From: Streptomyces sp. NBC_01142
GTDB taxonomy: Bacteria; Actinomycetota; Actinomycetes; Streptomycetales; Streptomycetaceae
Reading direction: 5' to 3'
DNA length: 64,000 bases
Assembly: GCF_026341125.1 (NCBI RefSeq)
Contig: NZ_JAPEOR010000008.1
Span: 1 to 64,000 of the forward strand
Position 1 is the first letter of the stretch. Each line of letters begins with the position of its first letter. Positions 8,896 to 17,189 of the stretch are shown in pieces. A program made the position numbers and the translations under genes. Below the pieces are notes generated by a model. That model did no database searches and was not told where the DNA came from. It was given only the letters and a program-made list of their open reading frames with translations.

Positions 8896-9432
8896 ATGGC
8901 CGGCGCTCCCTCACGCAGATCCTCCTTCCGAACCGCCGAGTACTGGGCGGCGATCGAGGTCATCGCGGACGACCTGATCAACCACACCGCGCCTCACACT
9001 CCGCGCCCCTCCGGGGACGCGCGTGGCACCCTCCAGAGGTTGTCGAGCCGCGGTTTCGGCCCCGTGAGCCTCTTCGACCTGTGCGCCCTGCTGGTCCTGG
9101 CGGCGCCCCGCTCACCAGCGGTGCTCTCCGGCCCTGGTGACCGAACTCCGGCGATTCCGCCGCCCGAGCCGACGCCGACCGCACCGGCTGCCGCACCGAT
9201 CGCGGAACTCAAGAGAGGCCCTGTGACAGTGGCGGCGCACCCGACCGAGCGCCACATCCAGCACCTGCGGGAACTCGAAGAAGCCGTGGCCGAGGCCCTG
9301 TTGGTCAGCCCGGAACACCCCAGAGCACGCGGCGCTGTACGCCGCGCGCTCATGGCCGGAGGCCGTACCGTCCAGGACGCGACCGCGGTCTATGGGATCG
9401 TCTGCGAGCTGTTCGAGCGCCCGGCCTCCTGA
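8896..9432 (+). CDS. Hypothetical protein
   Basis: A 178-residue protein without a recognised family. Residues 10-75 are helical (AEYWAAIEVIADDLINH, VSLFDLCALLVLAA), 80-110 are proline-alanine linker, and 115-178 form a second helical unit (HIQHLRELEEAVAEALL to ATAVYGIVCELFE). The layout suggests two helical bundles joined by a flexible linker. Whether it belongs with the caspase module upstream cannot be told, since 540 bases separate them. Confidence 0.55.
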   Translation: MAGAPSRRSSFRTAEYWAAIEVIADDLINHTAPHTPRPSGDARGTLQRLSSRGFGPVSLFDLCALLVLAAPRSPAVLSGPGDRTPAIPPPEPTPTAPAAAPIAELKRGPVTVAAHPTERHIQHLRELEEAVAEALLVSPEHPRARGAVRRALMAGGRTVQDATAVYGIVCELFERPAS

Positions 9433-9836
9433 GACCCGCGCGCGGGAGCACCCGGCCGCGGTTCGCATTGCCCGAACGTCTTCAGTCGGCCGTGGGGCGC
9501 GACGAAATCCGTTGGAGTACCCCGCTTTCCGCGCCGGAGTTGCCATGGCCGGAGTGCTCTCTTGTGTGAAAGTCCTACACTCCCGTGCTGTGGCCGACAG
9601 GACGACGGAGAAGCCGGAGGAGCCGCCTGACCTGCGAAGGAGCCATGCGCGGACTGTTCACGGGCGGTGCGGCAGCAGCAAGCCGTGGGTCGGCCAAGGA
9701 TGTGACAAAGCATGGTTAGGCTTCGCTATGCAAGCGTTCTTTACGCTGAGACCGTACGGGGCAGCAGAACTGTCAGTAACAGCGCCGGTGGAACACCCGT
9801 TCCGGGTGAGCAGCTAGTCGAAGTCAGGAGCCGAGC
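9433..9836. other. Promoter-bearing gap
   Basis: No gene seen. AGCGTTCTTTACGCT near 9734 is a dyad within the last 110 bases before the next start and may be an operator. An AGGAG ribosome site precedes ATG 9837. Confidence 0.4.
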
Positions 9837-10967
9837 ATGGTGATCGCCACCCTCGGGGAGGTAGTCGCGGTCTACCGGGCCCGGGCCGCTCTCGATCCCT
9901 CGCACGTGGCCGAGCGGGCCGGCATCTCCATAGCTCAATACCTCGCACTCGAGCAGGGCACCGCCTGGCCGGGCACCGAAGCGGTCGAGGCCGTCATCGA
10001 CGCCCTGCAGATCCCAGACAGTCACCGCGCATGCCTGGCCGCGACCGGCGCTCCTCTCGACAAGTACCTGCAGCGCATGCTGCACGGCTACGACATCCCG
10101 GCCCTCATTGTGGACAGCACCTGGCGGACCGTGGAGGCGAACGCCTTCGCCCGCACGCTGCTGCCCGACTCGGCCCTGCCGGGCTGGAACCTGATGCGCT
10201 GGGTCCTGCTGGACGATGATGCGCGAAGACGACTAGCCAACTGGGACGACGTCGCCCGGTGCTTTTCCGGCGCCCTCCGCGACGCCATCACCGCAGCGCC
10301 GCACAACGCCGAACTGCTCGCCATCCGCGAGGACGCTACACAGCTAGGACAGACTGCAGGTCCCTCCTCACGGAACTGCCCCGACGCGCAGGTATTCGTC
10401 TGGCGCACGGACAGCGGCGCATACCCGATCTCCGCCTGCCTGGTCACCTCACCCAGCGGCCGCCCAGACCTGCAACAGGTCACATTCGTGCCGCGAAGCA
10501 CCCAGCCGGTACCCGTGCTCATGGCCGCCCAGGCAAGCCCCGCCCCCTGGTACGGACCCCTGCTCACCGATCTGCTCTCCTGCGGGCTGTGCGGACTGCT
10601 CCTGACCGGCGGCGGCCGGCCGACCACCTACGGCTGCGCCACGGGGTGTCTGCCCGAACTCTCCGCTGACGACCTGGAGCTCCGCATCGCGAAAGAGGTA
10701 CTCACACGCGCCTTCCCCGCCCAAGCCTGTCGCGAGCTCGGCATCGCACAGGAGATCCTCATGGCCGACGGGATCGAGCTGGAGCTGAACGTCCCCGTCT
10801 CGCCCCAACACGCGCTGGATCAGTGGCAGCGCTCGATGACCAACACCCAGCGCCGGGGCATCCTCACCTCGACGCTGAGGTCAGCCACGGTCAACCCCGC
10901 ACCGGGAACCGACGGATCACCCGGTATCGACCTCGCCTACAACTGGCGCGAGCTGACCCATCCCTGA
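9837..10967 (+). CDS. HTH regulator with MmyB-like domain and recombinase-like zinc tail
   Basis: A 376-residue protein. Residues 1-70 form an XRE-like helix-turn-helix (VAERAGISIAQYLALEQG). Residues 75-225 resemble the MmyB-like PAS-type ligand domain (DIPALIVDSTWRTVEANAFA, LPGWNLMRWVL). Residues 245-300 look like the zinc ribbon of large serine recombinases, with Cys249-Cys252 and Cys267-Cys271 followed by LSADDLELRIAKEVLTRAF. The last 50 residues (ALDQWQRSMTNTQRRGIL to LAYNWRELTHP) match the recombinase C-terminal end. No catalytic recombinase domain is present. This would be an unusual fusion of sensor-regulator and recombinase DNA-binding tail. ATG 9837 has a clear AGGAG site. Confidence 0.75.
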   Translation: MVIATLGEVVAVYRARAALDPSHVAERAGISIAQYLALEQGTAWPGTEAVEAVIDALQIPDSHRACLAATGAPLDKYLQRMLHGYDIPALIVDSTWRTVEANAFARTLLPDSALPGWNLMRWVLLDDDARRRLANWDDVARCFSGALRDAITAAPHNAELLAIREDATQLGQTAGPSSRNCPDAQVFVWRTDSGAYPISACLVTSPSGRPDLQQVTFVPRSTQPVPVLMAAQASPAPWYGPLLTDLLSCGLCGLLLTGGGRPTTYGCATGCLPELSADDLELRIAKEVLTRAFPAQACRELGIAQEILMADGIELELNVPVSPQHALDQWQRSMTNTQRRGILTSTLRSATVNPAPGTDGSPGIDLAYNWRELTHP

Positions 10968-11308
10968 CCGCAGGAGCGGATCGCCCGCCACCGACCTTCG
11001 GTTGCCGGGGCAACCGTCCGTCACGGCGGGGTCATCCAAACCCCTGTCGGCCGCCCCGGCACGAGACATCGTCTCAGCTCGGCTCCGGGCGCCGGAGCCG
11101 AAGCCCGCAACCGACCTCCGGCAGAGCGTCGCCGCTGCCGTGCCGGTGATCACGTGCACCCCCCGTCCCGCGCGACGGGACAGGCAGCCAGATACTCGGG
11201 GCTCGAAGACCCCCTGGCGGGACGCGGCCGTTCCAGGTCCGTCTGCCCGGTCCGACGGCACCTAGCGTCCACTCCTGAGGAACTCGCCGTCACCGTCAGG
11301 AGAAACAG
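10968..11308. other. Intergenic region with two palindromes
   Basis: An 18-base perfect palindrome CGGTTGCC-GG-GGCAACCG lies at 10999-11016. A 9-bp hairpin CGGCTCCGG/CCGGAGCCG lies at 11080-11100. The second is a likely terminator. The first may be a regulator site. No gene seen. Confidence 0.5.
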
Positions 11309-11986
11309 ATGGGCCGCAGGAAGCCGACTCGCACTCGCCGCCCCCGCCAGGACAGGACCTCCACGCGGGCCCGCGAACATACGCCAGGCGACCTGTTCCC
11401 GCCCGGGACCATCGTTCAGATGCTCACCGACTCGACCGCGCGGGCCCACACCGCGGCCCTGTCCGAGGGCATGGCCCACCAGCCCTCCCTCACGGCCCTA
11501 CGGGCCGGCCGCATCGTCGCCATGGCCCACACCCGCCCGCTGTACAGGGGCGAAGACGCTGAGAAGGGCATAGCGGACCTGTCCCTGCTGGCCGCGGCAG
11601 CGGCCGCCGACTGCATCGTGCTCAGCTGGGAGACCTGCGACGTCAAGGTCGCCTGCGGCATCCCTCTCGACGCTCCCGAGGAGGCCCTGAACATCCTCAT
11701 CGCAGGCGAAGACGGTCAGTACATGCACGTCGAGTTCCCCTACACCCCGCACCCCATCGCCACCCGCAACCGCACCGGCCTCCAGGGCTTCCGCCCGCAG
11801 TGGCTCACCCCCATACAGAGCACGAACAATCCGCTCCTCAGTCCCATCCAACGGGCCGTAGAGCAGTCCTTTGCCCAACGGGCAGCCATCGCCCCCTCCG
11901 GGCTGGACACGACCATGGTGTGGATGGAGGGACTCGGCTACACCGTCAACCTGATCGACTCCCGGCCTCCCGCCGAAGCCAAGTAG
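11309..11986 (+). CDS. Hypothetical protein
   Basis: A 225-residue protein behind an AGGAG ribosome site. A basic N-terminus (residues 1-25) precedes a globular part with alternating helices and strands (DLSLLAAAAAADCIVLSWETCDVKVACGIPL is broken here into helix and strand pieces) and a tail with DTTMVWMEGLGYTVNLID. No known domain. The basic tail may contact nucleic acid. It is a single-gene unit with hairpins upstream. Confidence 0.6.
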   Translation: MGRRKPTRTRRPRQDRTSTRAREHTPGDLFPPGTIVQMLTDSTARAHTAALSEGMAHQPSLTALRAGRIVAMAHTRPLYRGEDAEKGIADLSLLAAAAAADCIVLSWETCDVKVACGIPLDAPEEALNILIAGEDGQYMHVEFPYTPHPIATRNRTGLQGFRPQWLTPIQSTNNPLLSPIQRAVEQSFAQRAAIAPSGLDTTMVWMEGLGYTVNLIDSRPPAEAK

Positions 11987-12141
11987 GGACGAGCTCCGTG
12001 CACCAGCGGAGCCGTCCCGGCCCTTCAGTACTGAACTGGGCAGCGGACCAGGCCTTTCAGCCACCCGATCCGCATCGAATGCCTGTGCGCATTGTCTGTG
12101 CTCCGGATACGGTTCCGGTAGAGATCTTGAAGGGGGCCCGC

Positions 12142-12264
12142 ATGGACGAGGTCAGGAGCACCAACCTCCCCGGTCGTCCTCCGGGCATCCGGGCCGACGC
12201 GGAAGGCCTGACCCAGCGGCAGCGGCGTGTCATCGGGTCGTACTGGTTCACTGCGGCGCCATGA
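12142..12264 (+). pseudogene. lexA: Truncated lexA-like N-terminus
   Basis: Forty codons from ATG 12142. LPGRPPGIRADAEGLTQRQ followed by RRVIG is the characteristic leader of actinobacterial LexA just before its winged helix. After VIG the frame departs from LexA into SYWFTAAP and stops. The DNA-binding helix, cleavage site and protease domain are absent. This is a remnant of a lexA paralogue cut at about 12237. Confidence 0.7.
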
Positions 12265-12431
12265 GATTCTGCGACTGTGCCGGCCTGTCCGCTCTGCTGG
12301 CCGCCGCCCGCACGGCGAAGACCCACGGGAGCGAGCTGCGGCTGTGCGCGGTCCCGCACACGCTGGCGAGGCTGCTGCGGCTCTCCCACACCGGCAGCGC
12401 CTTCACCATCGAGCAGTCGGACGTACGGTGA
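12261..12431 (+). pseudogene. Truncated STAS (anti-anti-sigma) domain
   Basis: A 56-codon open frame matching the C-terminal half of Streptomyces STAS anti-sigma-factor antagonists: RFCDCAGLSALLAAARTAKT, then LRLCAVPHTLARLLRLSHTG. In the same frame upstream, LVHCGA fits the preceding strand, but the N-terminal half and start are missing. The lexA remnant ends where it begins. The phosphorylatable serine expected before the AGL helix is a cysteine or aspartate region here. Confidence 0.7.
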
Positions 12432-12435
12432 AACC

Positions 12436-12795
12436 ATGGCCGGGCGGATACGCCGCTGCGCGTACATCCACTGCTCGAAGCCTCTGCCAGCGGGCGCCCG
12501 CAGCGGCAAGCGGTTCTGCGACCGCACGTGCAAGGCAGCCGATCGAAGGTGGCGCCGCCACCAGGCCGAAGCCTTCGCAATCGGACTGGCGTTCCTCTGG
12601 GGCGAGGAGCCCGAGCAAGTCGTGCGCTGCCCGGTCTGCGGCCACCGCTTCGCGCTGGGCCACGGACACCGCAGGGACCAGATCTACGATCGGGACTCCT
12701 GTCGGCAGGCCGCCTTCCGGGACCGCCGCCGGGCCGAAAGGGTACGCGAAGCCGTTACGCGCGACACGGCCCAAAGCGCCTCTACAAGCCGCTGA
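12436..12795 (+). CDS. Small two-zinc-finger protein
   Basis: A 119-residue basic protein with two treble-clef-like cysteine sets: CAYIHC with RFCDRTCKAADRRWRR, and CPVCGHRFALGHGH with RDSCRQAAFRDRRRAE. Such pairs occur in small actinobacterial nucleic-acid-binding proteins. No enzymatic motif is seen. ATG 12436 directly follows the STAS remnant stop. Confidence 0.55.
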   Translation: MAGRIRRCAYIHCSKPLPAGARSGKRFCDRTCKAADRRWRRHQAEAFAIGLAFLWGEEPEQVVRCPVCGHRFALGHGHRRDQIYDRDSCRQAAFRDRRRAERVREAVTRDTAQSASTSR

Positions 12796-12882
12796 CCAGC
12801 CCGGATGACACCTTCCACGCCTCCCTCGTGACGGAGGCCATGAAGACGACGATCCTACTTCCGGCCGGTCGGCCCGGAACCG

Positions 12883-13332
12883 TCAAGCCCGTGACCTGCA
12901 CGTTTGGACACCAGCGGTGGGGACGTCCCCGGCGGCGCCGACCGGCGCGGGTTCACCACCGGGCGCTGCTCGGACACCTTCCAGCCGGCGTACCCGGTCG
13001 TGGATGCGCTCCAGTCCGCCGGACCCCAGTCCCTGGCCGTGCAAGTAGTACAACCCCAGGTCGCCGTCGAGAGCACGGAGCAGTTCGTCCACGCTGCGGA
13101 TCTGCTCCGACCACAGGGCCCGCAGCACCTGGTGGCCTTGCTCGTCGTGCCCGAGGACGTCGGCCAGCTCCAAGGCGTCGGCGCCGAGGTAGGCACAGCT
13201 CTCGCAGGACTCGGTCGGCAGCTCGGCCTTCGCCTCCTGCAGAAGGCGGTGGTACTCCTCTGGGTGCGCGGAGGTCAGGCGCCGGACCGCGATCTCCTCC
13301 GCCTGGAAGTAGCTCGGCTTCCACGTCGCCAT
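12883..13332 (-). CDS. Hypothetical protein
   Basis: A 149-residue protein. The first 110 residues are strongly helical (EEIAVRRLTSAHPEEYHRLL, DALELADVLGHDEQGHQVL) with a CESC pair at residues 43-46. The last 30 are a glycine-alanine-proline tail that may be non-native. It lies 29 bases behind the small HTH gene and probably shares its transcript. Unknown function. Confidence 0.55.
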   Translation of the reverse strand: MATWKPSYFQAEEIAVRRLTSAHPEEYHRLLQEAKAELPTESCESCAYLGADALELADVLGHDEQGHQVLRALWSEQIRSVDELLRALDGDLGLYYLHGQGLGSGGLERIHDRVRRLEGVRAAPGGEPAPVGAAGDVPTAGVQTCRSRA

Positions 13333-13361
13333 GCCTCCACCGTACGCCCGTACCCCGCAGG

Positions 13362-13574
13362 TCAGGGCTCGGTGCGGCGCGGGGCTCCGCCCCGGGAGCG
13401 GAAGGTGACTCCGGCGTCTTGGAGCAGGCGGTGCACGCCGCCGTACGAACGGCCCGTCTCCTCCGCCAGCGCCCGGATGCTCGCGCCGGAGTCGTACTTC
13501 TTCTTCAGGTCCTGCGCGAGCTTGTCGCGGTCCGGTCCAGGGGTGAGCCGGCGGGCCTGAGTCTTGTTCGGCAT
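13362..13574 (-). CDS. Conserved small helix-turn-helix protein
   Basis: A 70-residue basic protein of a common actinobacterial type. It opens with MPNKTQARRLTPGPDRDKLA, then KKYDSGASIRALAEETGRSY, then GGVHRLLQDAGVTFRSRGGA. The second block is a resolvase-like helix-turn-helix. ATG 13574 has GAGAGG upstream, and a longer start at 13610 is less likely. It heads a two-gene minus-strand operon. Confidence 0.75.
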   Translation of the reverse strand: MPNKTQARRLTPGPDRDKLAQDLKKKYDSGASIRALAEETGRSYGGVHRLLQDAGVTFRSRGGAPRRTEP

Positions 13575-13635
13575 GAGCGGATTCCTCTCGGGAGGCTGCT
13601 GTGCTGCCATGATCGCGTGAGAGCGGTGGCTGCGG

Positions 13636-14026
13636 CTACCGGTTCGCGGAAGGCTGGGACGAGAAGAGGGGGCGGCTGGTGACGGTCACGGACCGGGCCC
13701 AGACCTGTTCACCCGAACCGTCGACGAGCACCCGGTGCCGTTCGTACGGCCCGCGGACACCGACCGACCTGGGTGACGGCGGGACAGGCGCAAGCGGGCG
13801 GCCGACGACGGCGGTGAGGTTCCGCCGTGGTTCCGGGTCGGTCCTGGAGCGCCGGTAAGCGGCGCTGGCCCGCAAGGCTGGGGTCGCTCGGGCGGACAGC
13901 GTCCTCGGTGGGGGCCGTCAGGTCGGCGGTGACGGTCAGCTCCGTGCCGGGTAGTTCGCTGCGGCTTAGACCTGTGGCACGGGTCAGGTCGGCGGTGGGG
14001 ATGGGTAGGACGATGACGCCGCGCAT
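13636..14026 (-). pseudogene. Frameshifted hypothetical gene next to the IS630-type element
   Basis: The N-terminal part reads from ATG 14026 (RGVIVLPIPTADLTRATGLS). The C-terminal part reads one frame over (RNLTAVVGRPLAPVP, then VRGPYERHRVLVDGSGEQVW) to the stop at 13636. Both parts have good GC-rich third positions, and the switch falls near 13815-13850. The IS630-type element sits 17 bases upstream of the start and would separate the gene from its promoter. Function unknown. Confidence 0.55.
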
Positions 14027-14043
14027 CCAGTCGGGCAAAACTA

Positions 14044-14067
14044 GAGAGCTTCAAGGGCGGGGGTTAC
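14044..14067 (+). repeat. Left terminal inverted repeat of the IS630-type element
   Basis: Begins GAGAGCTTCAAG and ends GGGGTTAC. Two mismatches to the right end, at positions 13 and 16 of the repeat. Confidence 0.9.
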
Positions 14068-14105
14068 AGCCGACCCGAGCCGACCATGGGCCGGGGTTGA
14101 TCGTT

Positions 14106-14675
14106 TCAGAGAGTCATGGCGAAGCGGCGGCATACATGCACTCGGCTGAACTCGCGTCGCAGTTGTGCCTCGTCCGCGAGCTTCGCGTGCAGGAAGGCGG
14201 ACATGAGCCGCAGGCCGGGCCGCGGCTTGACGATTACGTGGTCGGGCTCGTCTGCGGCGGTGTAGGCGTGCGCGTAGACGTGGAGGTAGTGGTCGCTTTC
14301 CTTGAAACCCATCGCCCGATACCAGCGCAGGGTGTCCGGATCGTCTCGGGTCCAGGCATCGAGCGTGGTTGCCTGCCGATCTCTGGCTTGGATACACGTC
14401 TTCTGGAGGAGGGCTCGGCCGAGTCCGCGGTGCTGGTGGTCGGGGTGGACGGCGACGGTGTCGATGGTCGCCAGCGTGCCTGCGACCATGGTGTCCATGA
14501 TCCCCACGACAGTGTCCGTCTGGTCGACTGCTACCAGTTCCAGGCCGGGCGCCGGGATTGTGGGCTTGGCGCGATCGACGTCGTCGTAGTAGGCGGTGTA
14601 CAGGAAGGAGAGCACCCGGCAGCGAAGCCAGGAGCGCTCGTCGGCGTGTGTGTATTCACGGATGGTGTAGGTCAA
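14106..14675 (-). CDS. GNAT N-acetyltransferase, passenger of the IS630-type element
   Basis: A 189-residue GNAT-fold protein that would transfer an acetyl group from acetyl-CoA to an unknown amine. It starts [20 protein letters not shown], has the strand pair LELVAVDQTDTVVGIMDTM, and the acetyl-CoA loop as VHPDHQHRGLGRALL with TLDAWTRDDPDTLRWYRAMG following. Its start overlaps the transposase end by 20 bases and its stop is 40 bases inside the left inverted repeat, so it moves and is expressed with the element. Possible roles include toxin-like or drug-modifying acetylation. Neither can be told from the sequence. Confidence 0.85.
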   Translation of the reverse strand: MTYTIREYTHADERSWLRCRVLSFLYTAYYDDVDRAKPTIPAPGLELVAVDQTDTVVGIMDTMVAGTLATIDTVAVHPDHQHRGLGRALLQKTCIQARDRQATTLDAWTRDDPDTLRWYRAMGFKESDHYLHVYAHAYTAADEPDHVIVKPRPGLRLMSAFLHAKLADEAQLRREFSRVHVCRRFAMTL

Positions 14676-15456
14676 CGTCGTGATCCTCAGGGGGTTCGAA
14701 GTCCAGGCCGGTTTTCGCGATGAACCCGTCGAGTAGGCCGGGGCGGTACTGCATCCGTTTAAGTCGGTTCTTCACGATCCTGGCGAGCTGTTCGATCGTG
14801 CGTTTAGCGAGGTTCGCCAGGCTCCTCTTCATGTGGGACCACACGGCTTCGACCGGGTTCAGTTCCGGTGCGTAGGGCGGCAGTTGATAGACCGTGAGCC
14901 ACGAGCGGGCTGCAATCAACCGGTGCATGGCCGCGCTGACATGGCTGTTCAAGTTGTCCCACACCAATACGATCGGCGCGCCGAGCTGTTGATGGGCAGC
15001 ATCGAGCAGGCGCGCATAATCGGCTTCTTTAAACCCCTTCTTCTCGCCTTTGCGCCCGCGGTGGATGTGCGTCCGGTAGATCAGCCGTGGGGAGTGGTCC
15101 GGTCGGGTGCACACCAAGCCGGCGATCGAGATGCGTCGGGTCCCCGCGGCGGTTACCTGCACGAGCGGGGTGTGGCCACGACGGCCCCAGGTACGGCCTT
15201 TGGGCGGCCTCAGGCCCTGGCCGGCCTCGTCTTCGAAGCACAGCCAGGCCCCCAGGTCCGCCGCCCTCTTTTTATGACGGGCCACTGCTCCTGTTTCCAC
15301 GCATCGATCTTCTCCTCGTCGCGTTCGGCCGCCCGCCGGGTCGGCACCTGCACACTCCAGCCGATCCGGTGCATCAAATAGCCCACCCCGCCGATGGTGT
15401 AGGTGACGTGGAACTTCTGGGCGATCAGCTCGGCGACGCGGGTCAGCGTCCAGCAC
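14656..15456 (-). CDS. IS630-type transposase, C-terminal DDE part (orfB)
   Basis: The functional part begins at about 15273 after a frameshift from orfA. It has [20 protein letters not shown] (first Asp/Glu), then [20 protein letters not shown] (second Asp) and [20 protein letters not shown] (the catalytic Glu), the full DDE_3 triad. The sequence upstream of 15273 in this frame is not protein-like. The end overlaps the acetyltransferase start. Confidence 0.85.
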   Translation of the reverse strand: MLDADPRRRADRPEVPRHLHHRRGGLFDAPDRLECAGADPAGGRTRRGEDRCVETGAVARHKKRAADLGAWLCFEDEAGQGLRPPKGRTWGRRGHTPLVQVTAAGTRRISIAGLVCTRPDHSPRLIYRTHIHRGRKGEKKGFKEADYARLLDAAHQQLGAPIVLVWDNLNSHVSAAMHRLIAARSWLTVYQLPPYAPELNPVEAVWSHMKRSLANLAKRTIEQLARIVKNRLKRMQYRPGLLDGFIAKTGLDFEPPEDHDVDLHHP

Positions 15457-15755
15457 TGATCCTCATCCCAGCCGTGCACCACCGGTCCCGCCTCCAGCCG
15501 TGCCGCCAGCACTTTCAGCTGCTCACGGTCCAGCTTGCACCGGGCGCCACCGGGCCCCTTGGACACCAGCGCCTCCTTGCCGCCTTCGTCGAAGGCACAG
15601 CGCCAGCGATTTGCCGACATCCTCGAGACCCGTAACCACCGGGCCACCTCTGCGTTGGTAGCACCAGCGGCGAACATGTCGGCGGCCTCGAACCGAACCC
15701 GCTCCCGCTGAGCCCGCTCCACGGCGGTCAGCCCGCCCCCATCGGGATATCTCAT
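15210..15755 (-). CDS. IS630-type transposase, N-terminal helix-turn-helix part (orfA)
   Basis: Contains the helix-turn-helix region ([37 protein letters not shown]) and the winged part ([17 protein letters not shown], then [17 protein letters not shown]). It should continue into orfB by a -1 shift at the five-adenine run on the coding strand (plus-strand thymines 15269-15273), where codons ATA AAA AGA can re-pair as AAA AAG. This is a common expression mode for IS630 relatives. Confidence 0.85.
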   Translation of the reverse strand: MRYPDGGGLTAVERAQRERVRFEAADMFAAGATNAEVARWLRVSRMSANRWRCAFDEGGKEALVSKGPGGARCKLDREQLKVLAARLEAGPVVHGWDEDQCWTLTRVAELIAQKFHVTYTIGGVGYLMHRIGWSVQVPTRRAAERDEEKIDAWKQEQWPVIKRGRRTWGPGCASKTRPARA

Positions 15756-15806
15756 GCATCCGGCATAGCCGACATAATGTCAGACGTCACCGGCGCAAAC
15801 AGGCGC

Positions 15807-15830
15807 GTAACCCCAGCGCTTGAAGCTCTC
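15807..15830 (-). repeat. Right terminal inverted repeat of the IS630-type element
   Basis: Plus strand begins GTAACCCC and ends CTTGAAGCTCTC, the complement of the left end apart from two bases. TA of a CTAG follows. Confidence 0.9.
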
Positions 15831-15905
15831 TAGATGGGAGACCTCCGGGCCCGCGCGGTGGACGCGGGGCCGCAGTCCGACGGCGTGGGCCGGGCTCGGG
15901 CACGT

Positions 15906-16223
15906 TCACCGCGGGGTGCTGAACAGATCCAGCATGCGGGCGCGCTGGACGGCGCCAAGTCCCTGGACACGACGGCGGTCTGAGATATGGAGGTCTTTCA
16001 TCAGCTGGCCGGCGCGGATCTTGCCGACGCCGGGCAGGGCTTCCAGCAGGCGCCGCACGTGCGTCTTGCCTATCACTGCGTCGTCTCGACCGAGAACGTC
16101 CTTGAGGGTGAGGCGACCGTCCTTGAGCGACGCCAGGACCTCGGCGCGCTCGCGGCGGACGGCCGCCGCCTTCTGAAGCGCCTCAGCGCGCTGTGCGTGC
16201 GTGAGCGGCGGCAGCGGAGCCAT
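15906..16223 (-). CDS. ihf: Actinobacterial integration host factor (mIHF/sIHF-type) paralogue
   Basis: A 105-residue nucleoid-associated protein. It shows the family order: PLPPLTHAQRAEALQKAAAV, an arginine-rich helix, AVIGKTHVRRLLEALPGVGK (the DNA-binding helix with the GVGK turn) and ISDRRRVQGLGAVQR. The chromosomal form usually has KVSALLESLPGVGKVRA and is essential. This copy, in accessory DNA near the transfer operon, is most likely an element-borne paralogue for plasmid compaction or recombination. ATG 16223 has GGAAGG ten bases upstream. Confidence 0.9.
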   Translation of the reverse strand: MAPLPPLTHAQRAEALQKAAAVRRERAEVLASLKDGRLTLKDVLGRDDAVIGKTHVRRLLEALPGVGKIRAGQLMKDLHISDRRRVQGLGAVQRARMLDLFSTPR

Positions 16224-16389
16224 TCGATGTCGTCCTTCCGTTGGGGGCCGAGGGCCCATCATTACCGAGCCGCATACCCGTCGACCAGTGTGTTTACCGA
16301 TACCCGCAGGTTAGGAGGGCGCCACCGGCGGAGTGGACGCAACTGATCGGCGTCTGCCGGATCGAGGGCCGGGAGCACGACAACCCGTG

Positions 16390-16725
16390 TTATCTACCGC
16401 CTGTCCCCGCCCGCCACTGCTTGCTCAACTCCTGGGCCTGCTGGCGGAGGGCGTACTGCTTCTCTTCCGGATCGGCCCAACAGGTCGCGAAGATCATGTA
16501 AGGGGTTTCGCCGTAGGGCACGGCCCCGGCATCGCGGCCGCGGGCACTGGCCGTGCGCCTGCCGGACGGGCGCACGGCGCTCTCCCAGTCGGTCAACAGG
16601 TCGCGGCGCAGGCGGCAGCACGCCTGACCGATGCTGACCCCGGGCGACGGGCGGACACGGGCGCGGTGTACGAGACGGTGGACACCGGGCTGTTCGCCGA
16701 GGTGCTGGCTGGGACAACCCGGCAT
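16390..16725 (-). CDS. Possible small hypothetical protein
   Basis: The C-terminal 85 residues look coding (CCRLRRDLLTDWESAV, YMIFATCWADPEEKQYALRQ, ending ELSKQWRAG). Neither the upstream part nor any start codon is convincing. ATG 16725 is the nearest. It sits between the IHF gene and the transfer operon in the same orientation. Confidence 0.35.
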   Translation of the reverse strand: MPGCPSQHLGEQPGVHRLVHRARVRPSPGVSIGQACCRLRRDLLTDWESAVRPSGRRTASARGRDAGAVPYGETPYMIFATCWADPEEKQYALRQQAQELSKQWRAGTGGR

Positions 16726-16806
16726 GCCGTGGTTTCGGTGACCCGGCTGCGGTGACCGAGACCCAGGCAACTGGCTGAGTCTTGCCGCTGTGCGCCGCGC
16801 CTCGGC

Positions 16807-17121
16807 TCAGGTGAGAGACGAAGGAACGGTGGCCTTCTGCTCGGGGAAGGTGTCGGTGATCTTTCCCAGGAGGGCGTGGAGACGGTTGGTGTTCATGGCC
16901 ACCCACTCGCTCATCTCGCGGGTGGTGACGGACTTTCCGTTGGGCAGCATGAGGGCACCGGATGTGCCGGACAGGGCGGCTGCGCGTTCCAGGTGGCTGA
17001 GGGCGGCGACGAATTCGGTGATCAGAGGGGTCTCGACCGCGCTGATGTGGAGCACGTGGTCGCAGGCGTGGACGGGCAGGAGAGCGGGAGATGTGGTCAT
17101 GAGGGTCGTACCTTTCATCAT
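16807..17121 (-). CDS. Hypothetical protein at the end of the transfer operon
   Basis: About 104 residues, helical, with LPVHACDHVLHISAVETPLI, then FVAALSHLERAAALSG and TREMSEWVAMNTNRLHALLG. Starts at 17121, 17118 or 17100 are possible, and a GGAGAGAAG stretch lies before the first two. No family recognised. It is in the same orientation as the DUF4913 gene, 70 bases further on. Confidence 0.55.
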   Translation of the reverse strand: MMKGTTLMTTSPALLPVHACDHVLHISAVETPLITEFVAALSHLERAAALSGTSGALMLPNGKSVTTREMSEWVAMNTNRLHALLGKITDTFPEQKATVPSSLT

Positions 17122-17189
17122 TGGTTGCTCTTCTCTCCGGGCCGGGCCCATCGGCGCCGACCCGGGGACATCAGGAACGCCGGTGTCGG

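Larger units (their letters stand above)
14044..15830 (-). mobile_element. IS630-type element carrying a GNAT acetyltransferase
   Basis: A 1787-base element bounded by 24-base inverted repeats (22 of 24 matching) and flanked by TA inside CTAG at 14042-14043 and 15831-15832. CTAG is the known IS630 target. Inside are a two-frame DDE transposase and, after it on the same strand, a complete acetyltransferase gene. Typical IS630 elements are 1.0-1.2 kb and carry only the transposase. Confidence 0.85.
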
